Notes: a model not told the origin generated them from the letters alone. 64,000 nt of DNA from CATQHS01 sp963422655 (GCA_963422655.1 OY730440.1:620001-684000), one strand, 5' to 3'. Shown: positions 1 to 9,024, counted from the first letter of the stretch. Program-made: numbers and translations.

Positions 1-129
1 ATCGTGCAAGTGGACAACCTCGACAGTGGCATCCACTGTTTCGAGAGCGAATCCAGGTGGCTTGGGAAACCCCTGATCGAGCAGAAGGCGGATCGGCCTG
101 GTTTTAGGCCGCGACCGGTTCGGTTCCAC
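1..129 (-). CDS. DUF5615-like PIN-fold toxin, N-terminal part (cut by window edge)
   Basis: Only the first 43 codons are inside the window. Read from a GTG at 129, the frame gives IRLLLDQGFPKPPGF at about residues 14-28, which is the hydrophobic strand plus LDxxxP segment that opens the DUF5615 PIN-like family (predicted RNase toxins). The start overlaps the end of the DUF433 gene by 26 nt, the usual translationally coupled order of antitoxin then toxin. I infer the toxin role from family and context; the acidic catalytic residues further downstream are outside the window. An alternative downstream start cannot be excluded. Confidence 0.6.
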   Translation of the reverse strand, partial: MEPNRSRPKTRPIRLLLDQGFPKPPGFALETVDATVEVVHLHD

Positions 130-799
130 GGAGTCGCGATTCCAGCTCGTGGGCGTCATCGGCCGCCTCGGGCTCTAGGCCCGGGTACAACTCCACGATC
201 TGCGGTGTGGTCAGCTCGCGTTCTCGGCGGAGAGCATAAACGGTGGCAGTCGGGATCCTGGAGCGCCGTACACAGGGGGCACCGCCGAGCATCCACGGAG
301 AGATGTAGGTGTGGCTACTGGGCATGACCAGATCCGGAGCCCACAGGCGCTTACGACCGAGATCTTCAACTGACGCTTGGATCTCGAACACCGACAGCAG
401 GCGAGGGAGATTGTCGTACGGCAGGAAGCCGTCACCTCTTACAGGATCGAACAATTCGTCGTCGATCACGGCCGATCGATGCGTCGCCATGACCTGCTGT
501 GGATTTTCGCCGGCCGCGAAACGGCCCCTGACCACTAGGGCATATTCGCCCGCTCTGGCAATAGTCAGACCGTTCTGGCGCAACCAGGCCACCATTCGAA
601 TCAGTATCAGATCACGGTAGGACCACATCGGCCGGTCCGAGTCGAAGTCCGGTACGTACGAGCCGGCGCGACGCCAGTTTCGCAGAGTGCTGGCGGGCAC
701 GCCCGAAAGCTGTGAAGCACGATCAGTGCTGTAGCGCCCCCTCGGGTACCTGAGAGCACGAATGCACTGACGCGCCAACATGTCACGGTGCTCGGACAC
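104..799 (-). CDS. DUF433 antitoxin-like protein with N-terminal HTH
   Basis: The N-terminal third carries a MerR-like helix-turn-helix (STDRASQLSGVPASTLRNW) followed by a WSYRDLILIRMVAWLR helix. The C-terminal about 65 residues (ISPWMLGGAPCVRRSRIPT then LTTPQIVELYPGL) form a DUF433 domain. DUF433 proteins are typically antitoxins paired with DUF5615 toxins, and such a toxin overlaps this gene's 3' end. The start is uncertain: GTG at 799 has a weak GAGAG upstream, ATG at 781 and GTG at 874 are alternatives. Likely role: autoregulatory DNA binding and neutralisation of the partner. Confidence 0.75.
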   Translation of the reverse strand: MSEHRDMLARQCIRALRYPRGRYSTDRASQLSGVPASTLRNWRRAGSYVPDFDSDRPMWSYRDLILIRMVAWLRQNGLTIARAGEYALVVRGRFAAGENPQQVMATHRSAVIDDELFDPVRGDGFLPYDNLPRLLSVFEIQASVEDLGRKRLWAPDLVMPSSHTYISPWMLGGAPCVRRSRIPTATVYALRRERELTTPQIVELYPGLEPEAADDAHELESRLRGTEPVAA

Positions 800-899
800 G
801 GCGATCTCTCGTTCGTCGTCGGCTCGAACCGTCAGCCTAGTTCCGCAGTCGGCAAGAACGGGCTGCGGCGACACACTCGACCGACAAGGAGCGTTCCCG

Positions 900-1240
900 A
901 TGAAGGCTGTGTTGTATCACGAGGCGGGCGGGCCCGAGGTTCTCCGATACTGCGACGTTGCGGATCCCGATCCCGGTCCTGCCGACGTCGTCGTCGACGT
1001 GGCCGCCAAGCGTAGCCGCCATCCAATTGGCAAAGGACACCGGAGCCGTGGTGCTGACTACCGCTGACCGCGAAGATACGTGCGAGCGGGCTCTGGGGAT
1101 CGAGGGCCGGTTGGTGACCTGCGGGAACACCTCAGGCGACGAAGCGGTCATCGGATCGCTTGCTCACCTCTACCACTCCCAAATCAGTATCCTCGGGTCC
1201 GGCCCTGCTCCGACCCCGACCGCCGGCCAAGATGCCAAAC
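900..1240 (+). pseudogene. Quinone oxidoreductase / zinc-type ADH remnant with internal deletions
   Basis: The first 19 codons after the ATG read MKAVLYHEAGGPEVLRY, a typical MDR-family quinone oxidoreductase N-terminus. After about 40 codons the similarity jumps to another frame with AAIQLAKDTGAVVLTTA (the strand after the Rossmann glycine motif) and then directly to RLVTCGNTSGDEAVIG and HLYHSQISILGS, which in intact relatives lie more than 100 residues further on. The catalytic domain core and most of the Rossmann fold are gone, so at least two internal deletions have occurred. It lies between the divergent DUF433 gene and the ABC operon. Not expected to be functional. Confidence 0.75.
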
Positions 1241-1273
1241 TGAGAGACTTGACGGTCCATGGAAGGGACTACC

Positions 1274-2104
1274 GTGCCGCAGAGCGTCGTTCGGCCCGAC
1301 CACAGCTCGGACGCGGGCAGCGCCGGGGCGGCCGTGTCCTTGCGGGGCGTCTCTAAGTGGTATCTCGGTCGCAACGATCACACCCACGCCCTTTCGCAGG
1401 TCGATCTCGATGTCTCCGCCGGTGAATTCGTCAGCGTGATCGGCCCCAGCGGCTGCGGCAAGTCGACGCTGCTACGGGTGGTGGGCGGCCTCGTCCCCTA
1501 CGAGACCGGCTCGGTCGACGTGGCCGGCACCACACCGGCGGCGGCCCGTCGAACCAAGCAACTCGGGTTCACTCCGCAGACCCCGGCCCTGCTGCCGTGG
1601 CGAACCGTCCGCCGCAACGTCCGGTTCCTCAGTGAGCTGAACGCTCGCCGGGCCGCCCGCGAACCACTCAGCGAGAAGGACTCGGTGGCGTTGCTGGAGA
1701 CGGTCGGGCTCGGCGAATTCATCGACAGCTTTCCCAACCAGCTCTCAGGCGGTATGCAACAACGGGTGGCACTGGTTCGCAGCTTCGTGTTGGGGGCACC
1801 GGTGATGCTCATGGACGAACCTTTCTCCGCGCTCGACGAGATCACCCGCAATGAGATGCGATACCTGTTGCTAGACCTGTGGGCCCGCACCCAAAAGACC
1901 GTGATCTTCGTGACCCACAGCATCCCTGAGGCGGTCATCCTGGCCGACCGGGTGCTGGTCATGGCGCCCCGGCCCGGCCGGGTCGTCTCCATCGAGCCCA
2001 TCGATCTGCCCCGACCCCGGGTTGCCTCGATGGAAGACGACCCCCAGTACCTCGAACACGTGCGCAGCGTGCGCGCCGCGCTGCACGCCGTCTCCGTCCG
2101 ATGA
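1274..2104 (+). CDS. ABC transporter ATP-binding protein (nitrate/sulfonate/taurine type)
   Basis: Cytoplasmic ATPase of an importer of the SsuB/TauB/NrtD group. Visible motifs (numbered from GTG 1274): Walker A GPSGCGKST about 57-65, Q-loop FTPQTPALLPW near 101, signature LSGGMQQRVAL about 157-167, Walker B VMLMDEPFSALD about 177-188 and the switch histidine in VTHSIPEA near 214. GTG 1274 is chosen because GGAAGG precedes it by 7 nt; an ATG five codons upstream (1259) is possible. It overlaps the permease start by 4 nt (ATGA), so the two are translationally coupled. The substrate cannot be read from the ATPase. Confidence 0.9.
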   Translation: MPQSVVRPDHSSDAGSAGAAVSLRGVSKWYLGRNDHTHALSQVDLDVSAGEFVSVIGPSGCGKSTLLRVVGGLVPYETGSVDVAGTTPAAARRTKQLGFTPQTPALLPWRTVRRNVRFLSELNARRAAREPLSEKDSVALLETVGLGEFIDSFPNQLSGGMQQRVALVRSFVLGAPVMLMDEPFSALDEITRNEMRYLLLDLWARTQKTVIFVTHSIPEAVILADRVLVMAPRPGRVVSIEPIDLPRPRVASMEDDPQYLEHVRSVRAALHAVSVR

Positions 2105-2940
2105 GCGTCTCCGTTTCGATCAGCGACCACGAGACCGGCGCAGAACAGGTTCCCTCGCCGCCTCGCCAACCCTTGCGGCGGCTGGCAGTGATGATCGCTC
2201 CCGTGGTGGGACTGGTACTGGTGTTCGGACTGTGGGAGCTCTACGTCCGCGCTGCCGGAGTGCGTCCGCTCACCCTACCTCCACCCAGCCGCGTGCTCCG
2301 TCATGTCATCGAGGAACCCGGCTTCTACTGGGAGCATGCCGTCATCACCATCGAGGAGGCAACGCTCGGGTTCTGGCTCGGGTTCGCCGCCGCCGTGGCC
2401 GTGGCCACCTTCATGGCCCTCTCCCGGTTCGTGGAACGGGCCACCCTGCCCACGATCGTGCTGCTGCAGAGCACTCCGGTGGCCGTGCTCGCTCCGGTGT
2501 TCTTGATCTGGTTCGGGTTCAACATCTGGCCCAAGGCTTTGGTCGCGGCTGTGTTCTGCTACGTCCCCTTCGTCACCAACGCATTCACCGGTTTGAGGTC
2601 GATCGACGAGAATGCCTTCGAGTTGATGCGCTCGGTGTCGTCGAGCCGGCGAGAGATCTTCTGGAAACTGAGGCTTCCCCATTGCCTGCCTTACCTGTTC
2701 TCGTCGGCGCGGCTGTGCCTGGGACTGGCCTTGGTGGGCGCCGTGATCGGAGAGATGTTTGCCGGGTCGACCGGTGGTCTCGGCAACACGGCCCGGGTAG
2801 CGCAGACCAGGCTGCTGGTCGACCAGTTGTGGGGCAGCATCTTCGTGCTGGCCTTGATCGGGGTCGTCGCCAACTTGGTGCTCGCCGCAGTCGAGTCCCG
2901 GATGCTTCGTTGGCACAGCTCGCAGACCACGCGTCGTTGA
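2101..2940 (+). CDS. ABC transporter permease (SsuC/TauC-like)
   Basis: Integral membrane subunit, 279 residues, the usual family length. Hydrophobic segments include the first at about residues 33-52 (VMIAPVVGLVLVFGLWELYV) and one near 215-240. The EAA loop that contacts the ATPase is visible as LMRSVSSSRREIFWKLRLP followed by a cluster of membrane residues. It overlaps the upstream ATPase gene by 4 nt and is followed after about 100 nt by the lipoprotein gene, completing the importer. The family transports sulfonates, nitrate, riboflavin or pyrimidine precursors; the solute here is unknown. Confidence 0.88.
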   Translation: MSVSVSISDHETGAEQVPSPPRQPLRRLAVMIAPVVGLVLVFGLWELYVRAAGVRPLTLPPPSRVLRHVIEEPGFYWEHAVITIEEATLGFWLGFAAAVAVATFMALSRFVERATLPTIVLLQSTPVAVLAPVFLIWFGFNIWPKALVAAVFCYVPFVTNAFTGLRSIDENAFELMRSVSSSRREIFWKLRLPHCLPYLFSSARLCLGLALVGAVIGEMFAGSTGGLGNTARVAQTRLLVDQLWGSIFVLALIGVVANLVLAAVESRMLRWHSSQTTRR

Positions 2941-3044
2941 CCGCCATGGAACACTGTCCCCACTGGTACTGAATACTCTTGTGCCGTTATTCCCCTATTA
3001 GATACTCCCTATTCCATATTCTCGAATTGAGAGAGGGCAACTTC

Positions 3045-4250
3045 ATGACAGTTCTTGCCAGACGGAGATTGTATCTCGAACTGCTTGTGATTCTTCTTAC
3101 CGCCACCTTGGTTGCGGCCGGGTGCGGAGACGACGATTCCACGACGACTCAGGCTGCAGAGCCCGCCGATTCCACGACGACTCAGGATACAAAACCCGCC
3201 GACGACACCCCGGACGAAGAAGAGCCGACGACGGGTCCCGACGGTCTGCCCGCCATCGGTACGCCGGAGCGGTGCGAAGCCAACCGGGCCGCCGGAACCC
3301 TGACCTTCATGACCGGTTTCGACTTCGCCGCCGCGGCCGGAATCGTCGAAGTGGTGGCAGCCAAGGCCGAGGGCTACTTCGACGAGATGTGCCTCGACGT
3401 GGAGCTCCAGCCCGGTTTCGCGCCCGGCAACAGCACCTCACTGGCGGCCGGCGCCACTCAACTATCGATCGCCGCGTCCTTCGGTGAACTGGTGAGGCTC
3501 AACGTCGCTGGTGATACCGACATGGTGGCCTTCTCCCAACTCGGCCATACCGCCGTCTCCGGGCTGGTAGTGCCGGCTGGCACCATCGAGAGCCTGGCCG
3601 ACCTGAAAGGCAAGACTATTGGCATCAAGGGCGACCTCCCCGCTGCGGTCGAGGCCATGCTGGCCTCCGAGGGGGTGTTGCGGGAGGACATCACCGAGCT
3701 TCTGCTCGACGGCTTCGACCCGGTCGCCCACTTGGCCCTCGGTATCGATGCGCTGCCCGTGTACAAGTCGAATGAGCCGGCCGTGCTCGAGCGGGAAGGT
3801 ATCGCATTCATCGCCTTCGACCCCCTCGACTACGGCGTGCCGGCGTCATTCGCTCTGGCCATCAACACCGCTGACTTCTACGCCGATCACCCGACGGTGG
3901 TCGAGGACTTCGTGCGAGCCCAGCTTCGGGGCTACTACTTCGCGGCCGAGAATCCCGAGGCCGCGGTCGCTCACGCCTTCGATCGGATCAACGCGGCCGG
4001 CAACCCGCTCTACTTGGCCGAGGCCCACGAGCTGAGTCGGTGGCGCGTCGAGCAGTCGATGGTCGAGAACGTGACCCCCGAGGGTTTCGTGATCGGCCAG
4101 CTCGACCCCGACACCCTCGGCGCCGAGATCCAGCTCCTGACCGACCTCGGGGTGTTCGAAGAGCTGCCCGACTGGGAGAGCATGATCGACACCACCCTGG
4201 TTCCCAAGCTCTACGACGACGGTGAGCTGATCTGGGTTTCCATGAACTGA
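3045..4250 (+). CDS. ABC transporter substrate-binding lipoprotein (NMT1/SsuA-like)
   Basis: The ATG at 3045 is preceded by GAGAGGG at a good distance; the longer frame from a TTG at 2979 lacks a site. The product begins with a signal peptide (RRR then LELLVILLTATLVAAG) ending in a lipobox with Cys27, followed by an Asp/Thr-rich linker with a direct duplication of DSTTTQ-type units (about residues 28-60). The mature domain has the NMT1/THI5-like features GFDFAAAAGIVEVVAAKAEG, where the solute would bind, and LADLKGKTIGIKGDLPA. It acts outside the membrane to deliver substrate to the permease. A decayed hydantoinase-B gene just downstream hints at a cyclic amide or similar substrate, but that is weak inference. 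Confidence 0.88.
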   Translation: MTVLARRRLYLELLVILLTATLVAAGCGDDDSTTTQAAEPADSTTTQDTKPADDTPDEEEPTTGPDGLPAIGTPERCEANRAAGTLTFMTGFDFAAAAGIVEVVAAKAEGYFDEMCLDVELQPGFAPGNSTSLAAGATQLSIAASFGELVRLNVAGDTDMVAFSQLGHTAVSGLVVPAGTIESLADLKGKTIGIKGDLPAAVEAMLASEGVLREDITELLLDGFDPVAHLALGIDALPVYKSNEPAVLEREGIAFIAFDPLDYGVPASFALAINTADFYADHPTVVEDFVRAQLRGYYFAAENPEAAVAHAFDRINAAGNPLYLAEAHELSRWRVEQSMVENVTPEGFVIGQLDPDTLGAEIQLLTDLGVFEELPDWESMIDTTLVPKLYDDGELIWVSMN

Positions 4251-4336
4251 CTCGAATCTCACGAGAATCTCGTGACCGAACCGCAAGCAGTGGTGTCAAG
4301 ACCAACATCTGCGTAGAGTCGACGGCCCGAGACGCC

Positions 4337-4640
4337 ATGATGCTGGACTTCCGTCCGGCCGCCGCCGGTGACGTGAACCCGGTCACGTTCGAGATCTTGA
4401 GCTCGCGGCTCTCAGCCATCAACGACGAGGCGGCCGTGACGATGCGCCTCACATCAAGGAACGGTTCGCCGACGATCTCGGTATCCATCCGGCGACGTGT
4501 TCATGTCCAACGACCTCTACGTCGGCGCCTGTCACCAGATAGACGTGGACGCCCTGGACTCGGGTGCACCCGGGGCTGCTGCAACAGATACTGCCGTGGG
4601 CCTTTACCTGGTCAAGGGGCTTGCCGGTATCTACGGGTGA
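4337..4640 (+). pseudogene. Hydantoinase B/oxoprolinase N-terminal remnant
   Basis: The first frame gives DVNPVTFEILSSRLSAINDE (about residues 12-31), the conserved N-terminal helix of HyuB-type hydantoinase/oxoprolinase/acetone carboxylase subunits. After about 45 codons the similarity continues in another frame with GDVFMSNDLYVGACHQIDV and ends at a stop at 4638-4640. The intervening segment and the remaining roughly 450 residues of the family are missing. The tail overlaps the convergent AMP-ligase gene. No HyuA partner is present. Confidence 0.7.
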
Positions 4641-6108
4641 GCTCGGCCCGGATGACTTTGCCCATGTGGTTGCGAGGAAGGTCGGCCACCACCACGTAGC
4701 TCTTGGGCCGTTTGTACGGTGCCAACTCACGAGCCACCGCCGCAGCCAGTTCTTCGAGGTCGAGGCCCTCTTCGGCCACCACGAAGGCGACGACCTCTTC
4801 GCCCCAACGGTTGGACGGTCGCCCCGCCACCGCCGCGGCTCGGACGCAGGGTTGGGTCTCCAGCACCTGCTCGATCTCGCCCGGGTACACGTTCAACCCG
4901 CCGGTGATGATCAGCTCCTTCGAACGCCCGGTGATCGAGACCGCCCCGGTAACGGGTGAACGGATGCCCAGGTCGCCGGTGCGGAACCATCCGCCCTCCA
5001 AGAAAGCGTCGGTGGGGTCGGCGCCCGAGTAGCCAGCGAAGACCTGCGGTCCCCGCACCACGATCTCACCAACTGCACCGTCGGCCACCGCTGCGCCGTC
5101 GGTGCCGACGATCCGCACCTCGGCGCCGGGAAGGGGGTAGCCAACGGCCCCGGGCAGGCGTTCGCCGTCGTAGAGATTCGAGAGCACGAACCCGGCCTCG
5201 GTGAGCCCGTAGCGTTCGAGCGGGCGATGACCGAGCACGCGGGTCACGGCGTCGGAGTGGCGCGCCGACAGCGGAGCCGACCCACTCACGGCGAGCCGGA
5301 GCGAGGAGAGGTCGGCGCGCTCGAACCCCGGCCAGCCCAGTAGCCGGTCGTAGCTGGCGGGCACTCCGAACAGAACCGTGGCCCGGTGCTCGACGATGGC
5401 GTTGCACAGCGTGGCCGGCTCGAATCGGGACAGCACCATACTGCGGCTACCGGAGAGAAGTGAGAGATGTACAGCGGTCAGGCCGTGGGCGTGCTGCAAC
5501 GGCAGGGCGTGAACGAGCCTGTCGTCGCTGGTCCAGCGCCAGGCGTCCATCACGGCCCGTACCGAGGCAACCACGTTGGCGTGCGTCAGCGGCGCCAGCT
5601 TGGCCGGGCCCGTAGTCCCTGAGGTAACGGCGAGGTGAGCGACGTCGCCGGAGTCGACGGCGACATCGCCCACCGGCGCGAGCGACCGGACCTCAGCCGG
5701 GATCCCGGCGCCGCTCACGTCCAGGGTGAGGCCGGGCACCGTCGAACCCAGGCCCTGCAACTGCTGGGCCAGCTCGGTCGATGCCAGCGTCGCCGAGGGC
5801 CGGACCCGCTCGACCAGCCTCCCCAGCTCACGCCGGCCCAGGGTCGGGTTGACGAGCGTGACCATGGCCCCGGCCCGCAGCGCAGACAGGTAGGCGACGA
5901 CCAGCCCGATCGAGTTGGGGGCGGCAATGAGCACGGGGTTGCCCGTCGTAGTGCCCCTTGCCGACAACCACCCGGCCAGTCGGCGCGAGGCGTCCTGAAG
6001 CGCGGCGTGAGTGACACCGACGTCGTCGACCCGGACCGCCTCACGATGCGGCCAGCGGGCCGCAGTGGCAACAGCAGCAGCAACGAGGGTGGGGGCGCCT
6101 TTACCCAT
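4612..6108 (-). CDS. AMP-dependent acyl-CoA synthetase (malonyl/fatty-acid type ligase)
   Basis: ANL-superfamily enzyme that activates a carboxylate to an acyl-AMP and then to acyl-CoA. Motifs: P-loop TSGTTGPAKLAPLTH about residues 165-179, ERYGLTEAGF about 297-306, the hinge-region GGWFRTGDLG, RSKELIITGGLNVYPGEIE and the catalytic lysine in PRNHMGKVIR near the C-terminus. At 498 residues it is close to MatB and short-chain ligases. The first codon lies at the end of a series of microrepeats (6097-6169). It is divergent from the hydrolase at 6187. Substrate unknown. Confidence 0.9.
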   Translation of the reverse strand: MGKGAPTLVAAAVATAARWPHREAVRVDDVGVTHAALQDASRRLAGWLSARGTTTGNPVLIAAPNSIGLVVAYLSALRAGAMVTLVNPTLGRRELGRLVERVRPSATLASTELAQQLQGLGSTVPGLTLDVSGAGIPAEVRSLAPVGDVAVDSGDVAHLAVTSGTTGPAKLAPLTHANVVASVRAVMDAWRWTSDDRLVHALPLQHAHGLTAVHLSLLSGSRSMVLSRFEPATLCNAIVEHRATVLFGVPASYDRLLGWPGFERADLSSLRLAVSGSAPLSARHSDAVTRVLGHRPLERYGLTEAGFVLSNLYDGERLPGAVGYPLPGAEVRIVGTDGAAVADGAVGEIVVRGPQVFAGYSGADPTDAFLEGGWFRTGDLGIRSPVTGAVSITGRSKELIITGGLNVYPGEIEQVLETQPCVRAAAVAGRPSNRWGEEVVAFVVAEEGLDLEELAAAVARELAPYKRPKSYVVVADLPRNHMGKVIRAELTRRYRQAP

Positions 6109-6169
6109 CGTCGCTACCCATCACAGTTCCAAGCCTTTACCCACCACCGGACCTTTACCCACCACCGGA
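6097..6169. repeat. Iterated start-codon microrepeat: two exact 18-bp copies plus degenerate copies
   Basis: An exact tandem 18-bp unit, CCTTTACCCACCACCGGA, occupies 6134-6151 and 6152-6169. Two degenerate copies (TACCCATCA and CTTTACCCATCG) run into the start codon of the AMP-ligase on the minus strand, where ATGGGTAAAGG is itself a copy of the unit. The array fills most of the divergent promoter region shared with the hydrolase gene at 6187. Confidence 0.85.
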
Positions 6170-6186
6170 ATAGAGTATTCACACAT

Positions 6187-7059
6187 ATGTCGTATCTGGA
6201 ATCGGGTGACGTCAGGCTCTACTATGAGGAGACTGGCCATGGCACGCCGGTTGTATTCGCCCACGAGTTCTCCGGAGATCACCGAAGCTGGGAACCGCAG
6301 GTGAGGGCATTCAGCCGGCGCCACCGATGCATCACCTTCGCAGCCCGCGGCTACGTACCCTCCGACGTGCCCGAGGACCCGTCCGCTTACTCGCAAGACA
6401 TCGCGGTGACTGACGTCGTGGCCGTGCTCGACGCCCTCGATATCGATCGAGCCCATCTCGTGGGCCTGTCCATGGGTGGGTTCACCGTTTTGCACACCGG
6501 CCTCAGGCGCCCCGACCGGGTCCTGTCCCTCACGATCGGCGGCGTCGGGTACGGGACCAGCCATGACGACGGGTGGAAGGACGATGTCGAGAACCTGGCT
6601 GCGTTCTACGCCGATGACCGGCGGGCGGCGTCCGCATCTCACGGGTCGGCACCGGGTCGGGTGCCGTTCATGGTCAAGGACCCTCGAGGCTGGCAGGAGT
6701 TCGCCGACCAACTGGCTGAGCACCCGGCCGTGGGGTCGGCCAACACCCTGCGCAGAGTTCAGGGGCGACGTCCGAACCTGTATCACCTCGAAACCGAACT
6801 CGCCGCCCTCAAGATACCGCTGCTGGTGATGTGCGGTGACGAGGATGAACCCTGCCTCGAACCGAGCCTCTATCTGAAGAGGGTTACCCCGATGGCCGCC
6901 CTGGCGATCCTGCCCAGCAGCGGACACACCCTCAACCTGGAGGAGCCGACGCTGTTCAATCGGTTCGTCGGCGACTTCCTGGCCACCGTCGACATCGGTG
7001 CATGGCGGGCACGAGATCCCCGGTCCGGGCCGGGCCGGAGGCCTATGGGGGGCCGCTGA
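6187..7059 (+). CDS. Alpha/beta hydrolase
   Basis: Alpha/beta-hydrolase fold protein of about 290 residues. The nucleophile elbow GLSMGG is at about residues 92-97, the oxyanion/HG-type region is replaced by FAHEFSGDHRSW near 24-35, the acidic residue is in VMCGDEDEP about 217-225 and the histidine in PSSGHTLNLEEP about 243-254. Family members are esterases, lactonases or C-C hydrolases. The frame is open further upstream, but similarity starts only at this ATG (MSYLESGDVRLYYEETG), which also clears the repeat array. The C-terminal tail is Arg/Gly-rich. Substrate unknown. Confidence 0.87.
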   Translation: MSYLESGDVRLYYEETGHGTPVVFAHEFSGDHRSWEPQVRAFSRRHRCITFAARGYVPSDVPEDPSAYSQDIAVTDVVAVLDALDIDRAHLVGLSMGGFTVLHTGLRRPDRVLSLTIGGVGYGTSHDDGWKDDVENLAAFYADDRRAASASHGSAPGRVPFMVKDPRGWQEFADQLAEHPAVGSANTLRRVQGRRPNLYHLETELAALKIPLLVMCGDEDEPCLEPSLYLKRVTPMAALAILPSSGHTLNLEEPTLFNRFVGDFLATVDIGAWRARDPRSGPGRRPMGGR

Positions 7060-7149
7060 GTGTCGGCGGCTGATCCCACCGGCGGTGGCGGTGACCGGCC
7101 CGATCCGGGCCCTCCCGTGGATGCCCCGAGCCCGATATCTCCCACCATT

Positions 7150-7947
7150 TCAGGTGTCCATGATCCCCTTGCGCTGGGCGCCGTCTATGGGGATGTGAGC
7201 ACCGTTGACGAAGCTGGCTCGAGGAGAAGCTATGAAGGCGACGAGGTTGGCGACCTCGACGGGTTCGCAGATACGACCGATAGGGATGCTGGCCACGGCC
7301 AAGTCGTGGGCTCGCTGCTGACCGACTCCCTTGTCACGGGCGAACGCCTTTTCGAGGCCGTCCCAGCGATCGGTGTCGACCGGGCCCGGATTGACGGTAT
7401 TGGTGCGGATGCCGTGCGGGGCGTACTGCTCGGCCAGCGATGAAGCGAAGTTGATGTCGGCGGCGTTGGCGATGCCCGCGGTCATCTCCCAGTAGCTCGG
7501 TTTCAAACCGTCGTTGCCCACCACCAACACGATCGAACCCTCACCGGCTGCTTTCATGTGGGGGAGCACGGCACGGCAGGTGCGCACGTAACCCATGAAC
7601 TTGAGGTTGAGGCTACCGAAGAAATCCTCCTCGGTCAGATCCTCCAGCAGCCCGCCCGGAGAGCTGCCGGCGCAGGTGATCAGGATGTCGATCTTCTCGA
7701 AGCGATCCATGGTGGCATCAACGGCGCGCTGCACATCCTCGGTGCGACCCATGTCTCCGGCGACAGCCAGAACATCGACCCCGCACTCGGCCCGGAGCCG
7801 GCTGGCCGCGGTTTTCAGGTTTTCGGAGTTCCGGGCGGTTACGACCAGCGAACAGCCCTCGTTACCGAGCACCTGACCGCAGGCAAACCCGATGCCCTTG
7901 CTGGCACCCGTGATCAATGCCACCTTGTCACGCACTCCCAAGTCCAT
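7150..7947 (-). CDS. SDR-family oxidoreductase lacking the usual Tyr-Lys pair
   Basis: Classical-type short-chain dehydrogenase of 265 residues. The cofactor motif TGASKGIGFACG is at about residues 14-25, NAG is replaced by ITCAGS about 90-95, and the C-terminal NPGPVDTDRW and VNGAHIPIDGAQ are conserved. The YxxxK active site is replaced: the aligned segment reads MTAGIANAADIN, with Ala in place of Tyr and Asn in place of Lys. Such Tyr-less SDR variants exist in aromatic and lipid pathways; the activity here is uncertain. It is divergent from the enoyl-CoA hydratase at 8033. Confidence 0.85.
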   Translation of the reverse strand: MDLGVRDKVALITGASKGIGFACGQVLGNEGCSLVVTARNSENLKTAASRLRAECGVDVLAVAGDMGRTEDVQRAVDATMDRFEKIDILITCAGSSPGGLLEDLTEEDFFGSLNLKFMGYVRTCRAVLPHMKAAGEGSIVLVVGNDGLKPSYWEMTAGIANAADINFASSLAEQYAPHGIRTNTVNPGPVDTDRWDGLEKAFARDKGVGQQRAHDLAVASIPIGRICEPVEVANLVAFIASPRASFVNGAHIPIDGAQRKGIMDT

Positions 7948-8032
7948 GTGTTCCTCCGGTTGATCGATCTCTCACACCGTAACTACAGCGGCGGCCCCTG
8001 ACCCGGTCGTCACAGCTAAGCTGGCTTCGCTC

Positions 8033-8791
8033 GTGAACGACGTCACCACCCAGCGCCGCTCCGGCGTATGCATACTGTGGATCGAACGACCTGATCGGGC
8101 CAACGCCTTGCGGCGGGAAACCCTACGCGAAATGGCGGCCGCTCTGGGTGAGATCGATATCGGGCAAGCGATGGACGAGCCTTACTGTGGTGTGGTCATT
8201 ACCGGTGTCGGCGACCGGTTCAGCGCCGGAGCCGATCTGACCGAGCTCACAGGGACGATCACCGACATCGAGTTCGACGACGAACTGGAATCGCTCACCA
8301 CCGCCGTTGCCGAGTGCCCGCTCCCGGTCGTTGCCGCCGTCGAGGGTCCCTGCGTCGGAGCCGCCGTCGATCTGGCCTGGTCCTGCGATGCCGTTGTCGT
8401 GTCTCGCTCCGCTCGTATCGCTCTGCCGGCCACCAGACTCGGGATCCTCTACAACCCCTCGGCGCTGGCCCGCCTGCACAGTCGTCTGGGTGCGACGCTG
8501 CTGCGTCGCCTCGTCCTGCTGGATGACGATCTCAGCGGTGTGGACGTCGCAGCCGGTGGGACGGCCGTGCTGGCCGGTGACGGCGAAACCGTCTCGAGGG
8601 CCGTGCGGCTCTTGGAGACAACCGGCGGTATTGCCGCCGCCCGCGCTGCCACCAAGGTGCTACTCGCCTCGCTCGATGCCGGCTCGTTCGAGCCTGCCGA
8701 ATGGCAAGAGCAACGCCGGGCACTGCTGGCATCGCCGGAACGACTCCGGGCCCTCCAGGACCGCAGGGATTCACTGCAACAGCTTCGCTGA
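8033..8791 (+). CDS. Enoyl-CoA hydratase/isomerase family protein
   Basis: Crotonase-fold protein of 252 residues starting at GTG 8033. The oxyanion-hole segment GDRFSAGADLTEL is at about residues 61-73 and the second one, EGPCVGAAVDLAWSCD, at about 104-119. The usual hydratase glutamates are not obvious (the position after GAAVDLAW is unfavourable), so isomerase or thioesterase-like chemistry is possible. It is likely to work in acyl-CoA metabolism with the ligase and SDR nearby. Confidence 0.85.
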   Translation: MNDVTTQRRSGVCILWIERPDRANALRRETLREMAAALGEIDIGQAMDEPYCGVVITGVGDRFSAGADLTELTGTITDIEFDDELESLTTAVAECPLPVVAAVEGPCVGAAVDLAWSCDAVVVSRSARIALPATRLGILYNPSALARLHSRLGATLLRRLVLLDDDLSGVDVAAGGTAVLAGDGETVSRAVRLLETTGGIAAARAATKVLLASLDAGSFEPAEWQEQRRALLASPERLRALQDRRDSLQQLR

Positions 8792-8865
8792 AGCAGCTAC
8801 GCGCCGTTGGATCGACGATTACTTCGCAGTGATGTCATCGGTACCGGGCGGTACTAGGCTAAGAC

Positions 8866-9024
8866 ATGGATGTGGCCGCATTCTTGACCGAGCTACACTC
8901 CGAGATGCGAGCCCTGCGTGCCGAGCTGGTCGTCAAGATCGATGCACTCGGTCACAGGGTCGCCGGTTTCGAGAACCGGGTGGCAACACTCGAGGGCAAG
9001 GTCGAAGTCGCGATTGGCTCGTAA
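8866..9024 (+). CDS. Small coiled-coil protein (52 aa)
   Basis: An ATG at 8866 opens a 52-codon frame whose product is almost entirely a heptad-patterned helix: LTELHSEMRALRAELVVKID followed by ALGHRVAGFENRVATLEGKV. No RBS is obvious. The heptad pattern resembles the N-terminal part of the small predicted membrane protein at 26748-26953, but there is no membrane segment here. I do not recognise a family. It ends 11 nt before the convergent GNAT gene. Confidence 0.45.
   Translation: MDVAAFLTELHSEMRALRAELVVKIDALGHRVAGFENRVATLEGKVEVAIGS

Noticed and set aside
7060..7443. Open frame on the plus strand after the hydrolase
   Set aside because: It overlaps the reverse complement of the SDR gene and has no family features; probably a shadow.
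8792..8865. tRNA or regulatory RNA before the small coiled-coil gene
   Set aside because: No cloverleaf or conserved element can be drawn in this spacer.
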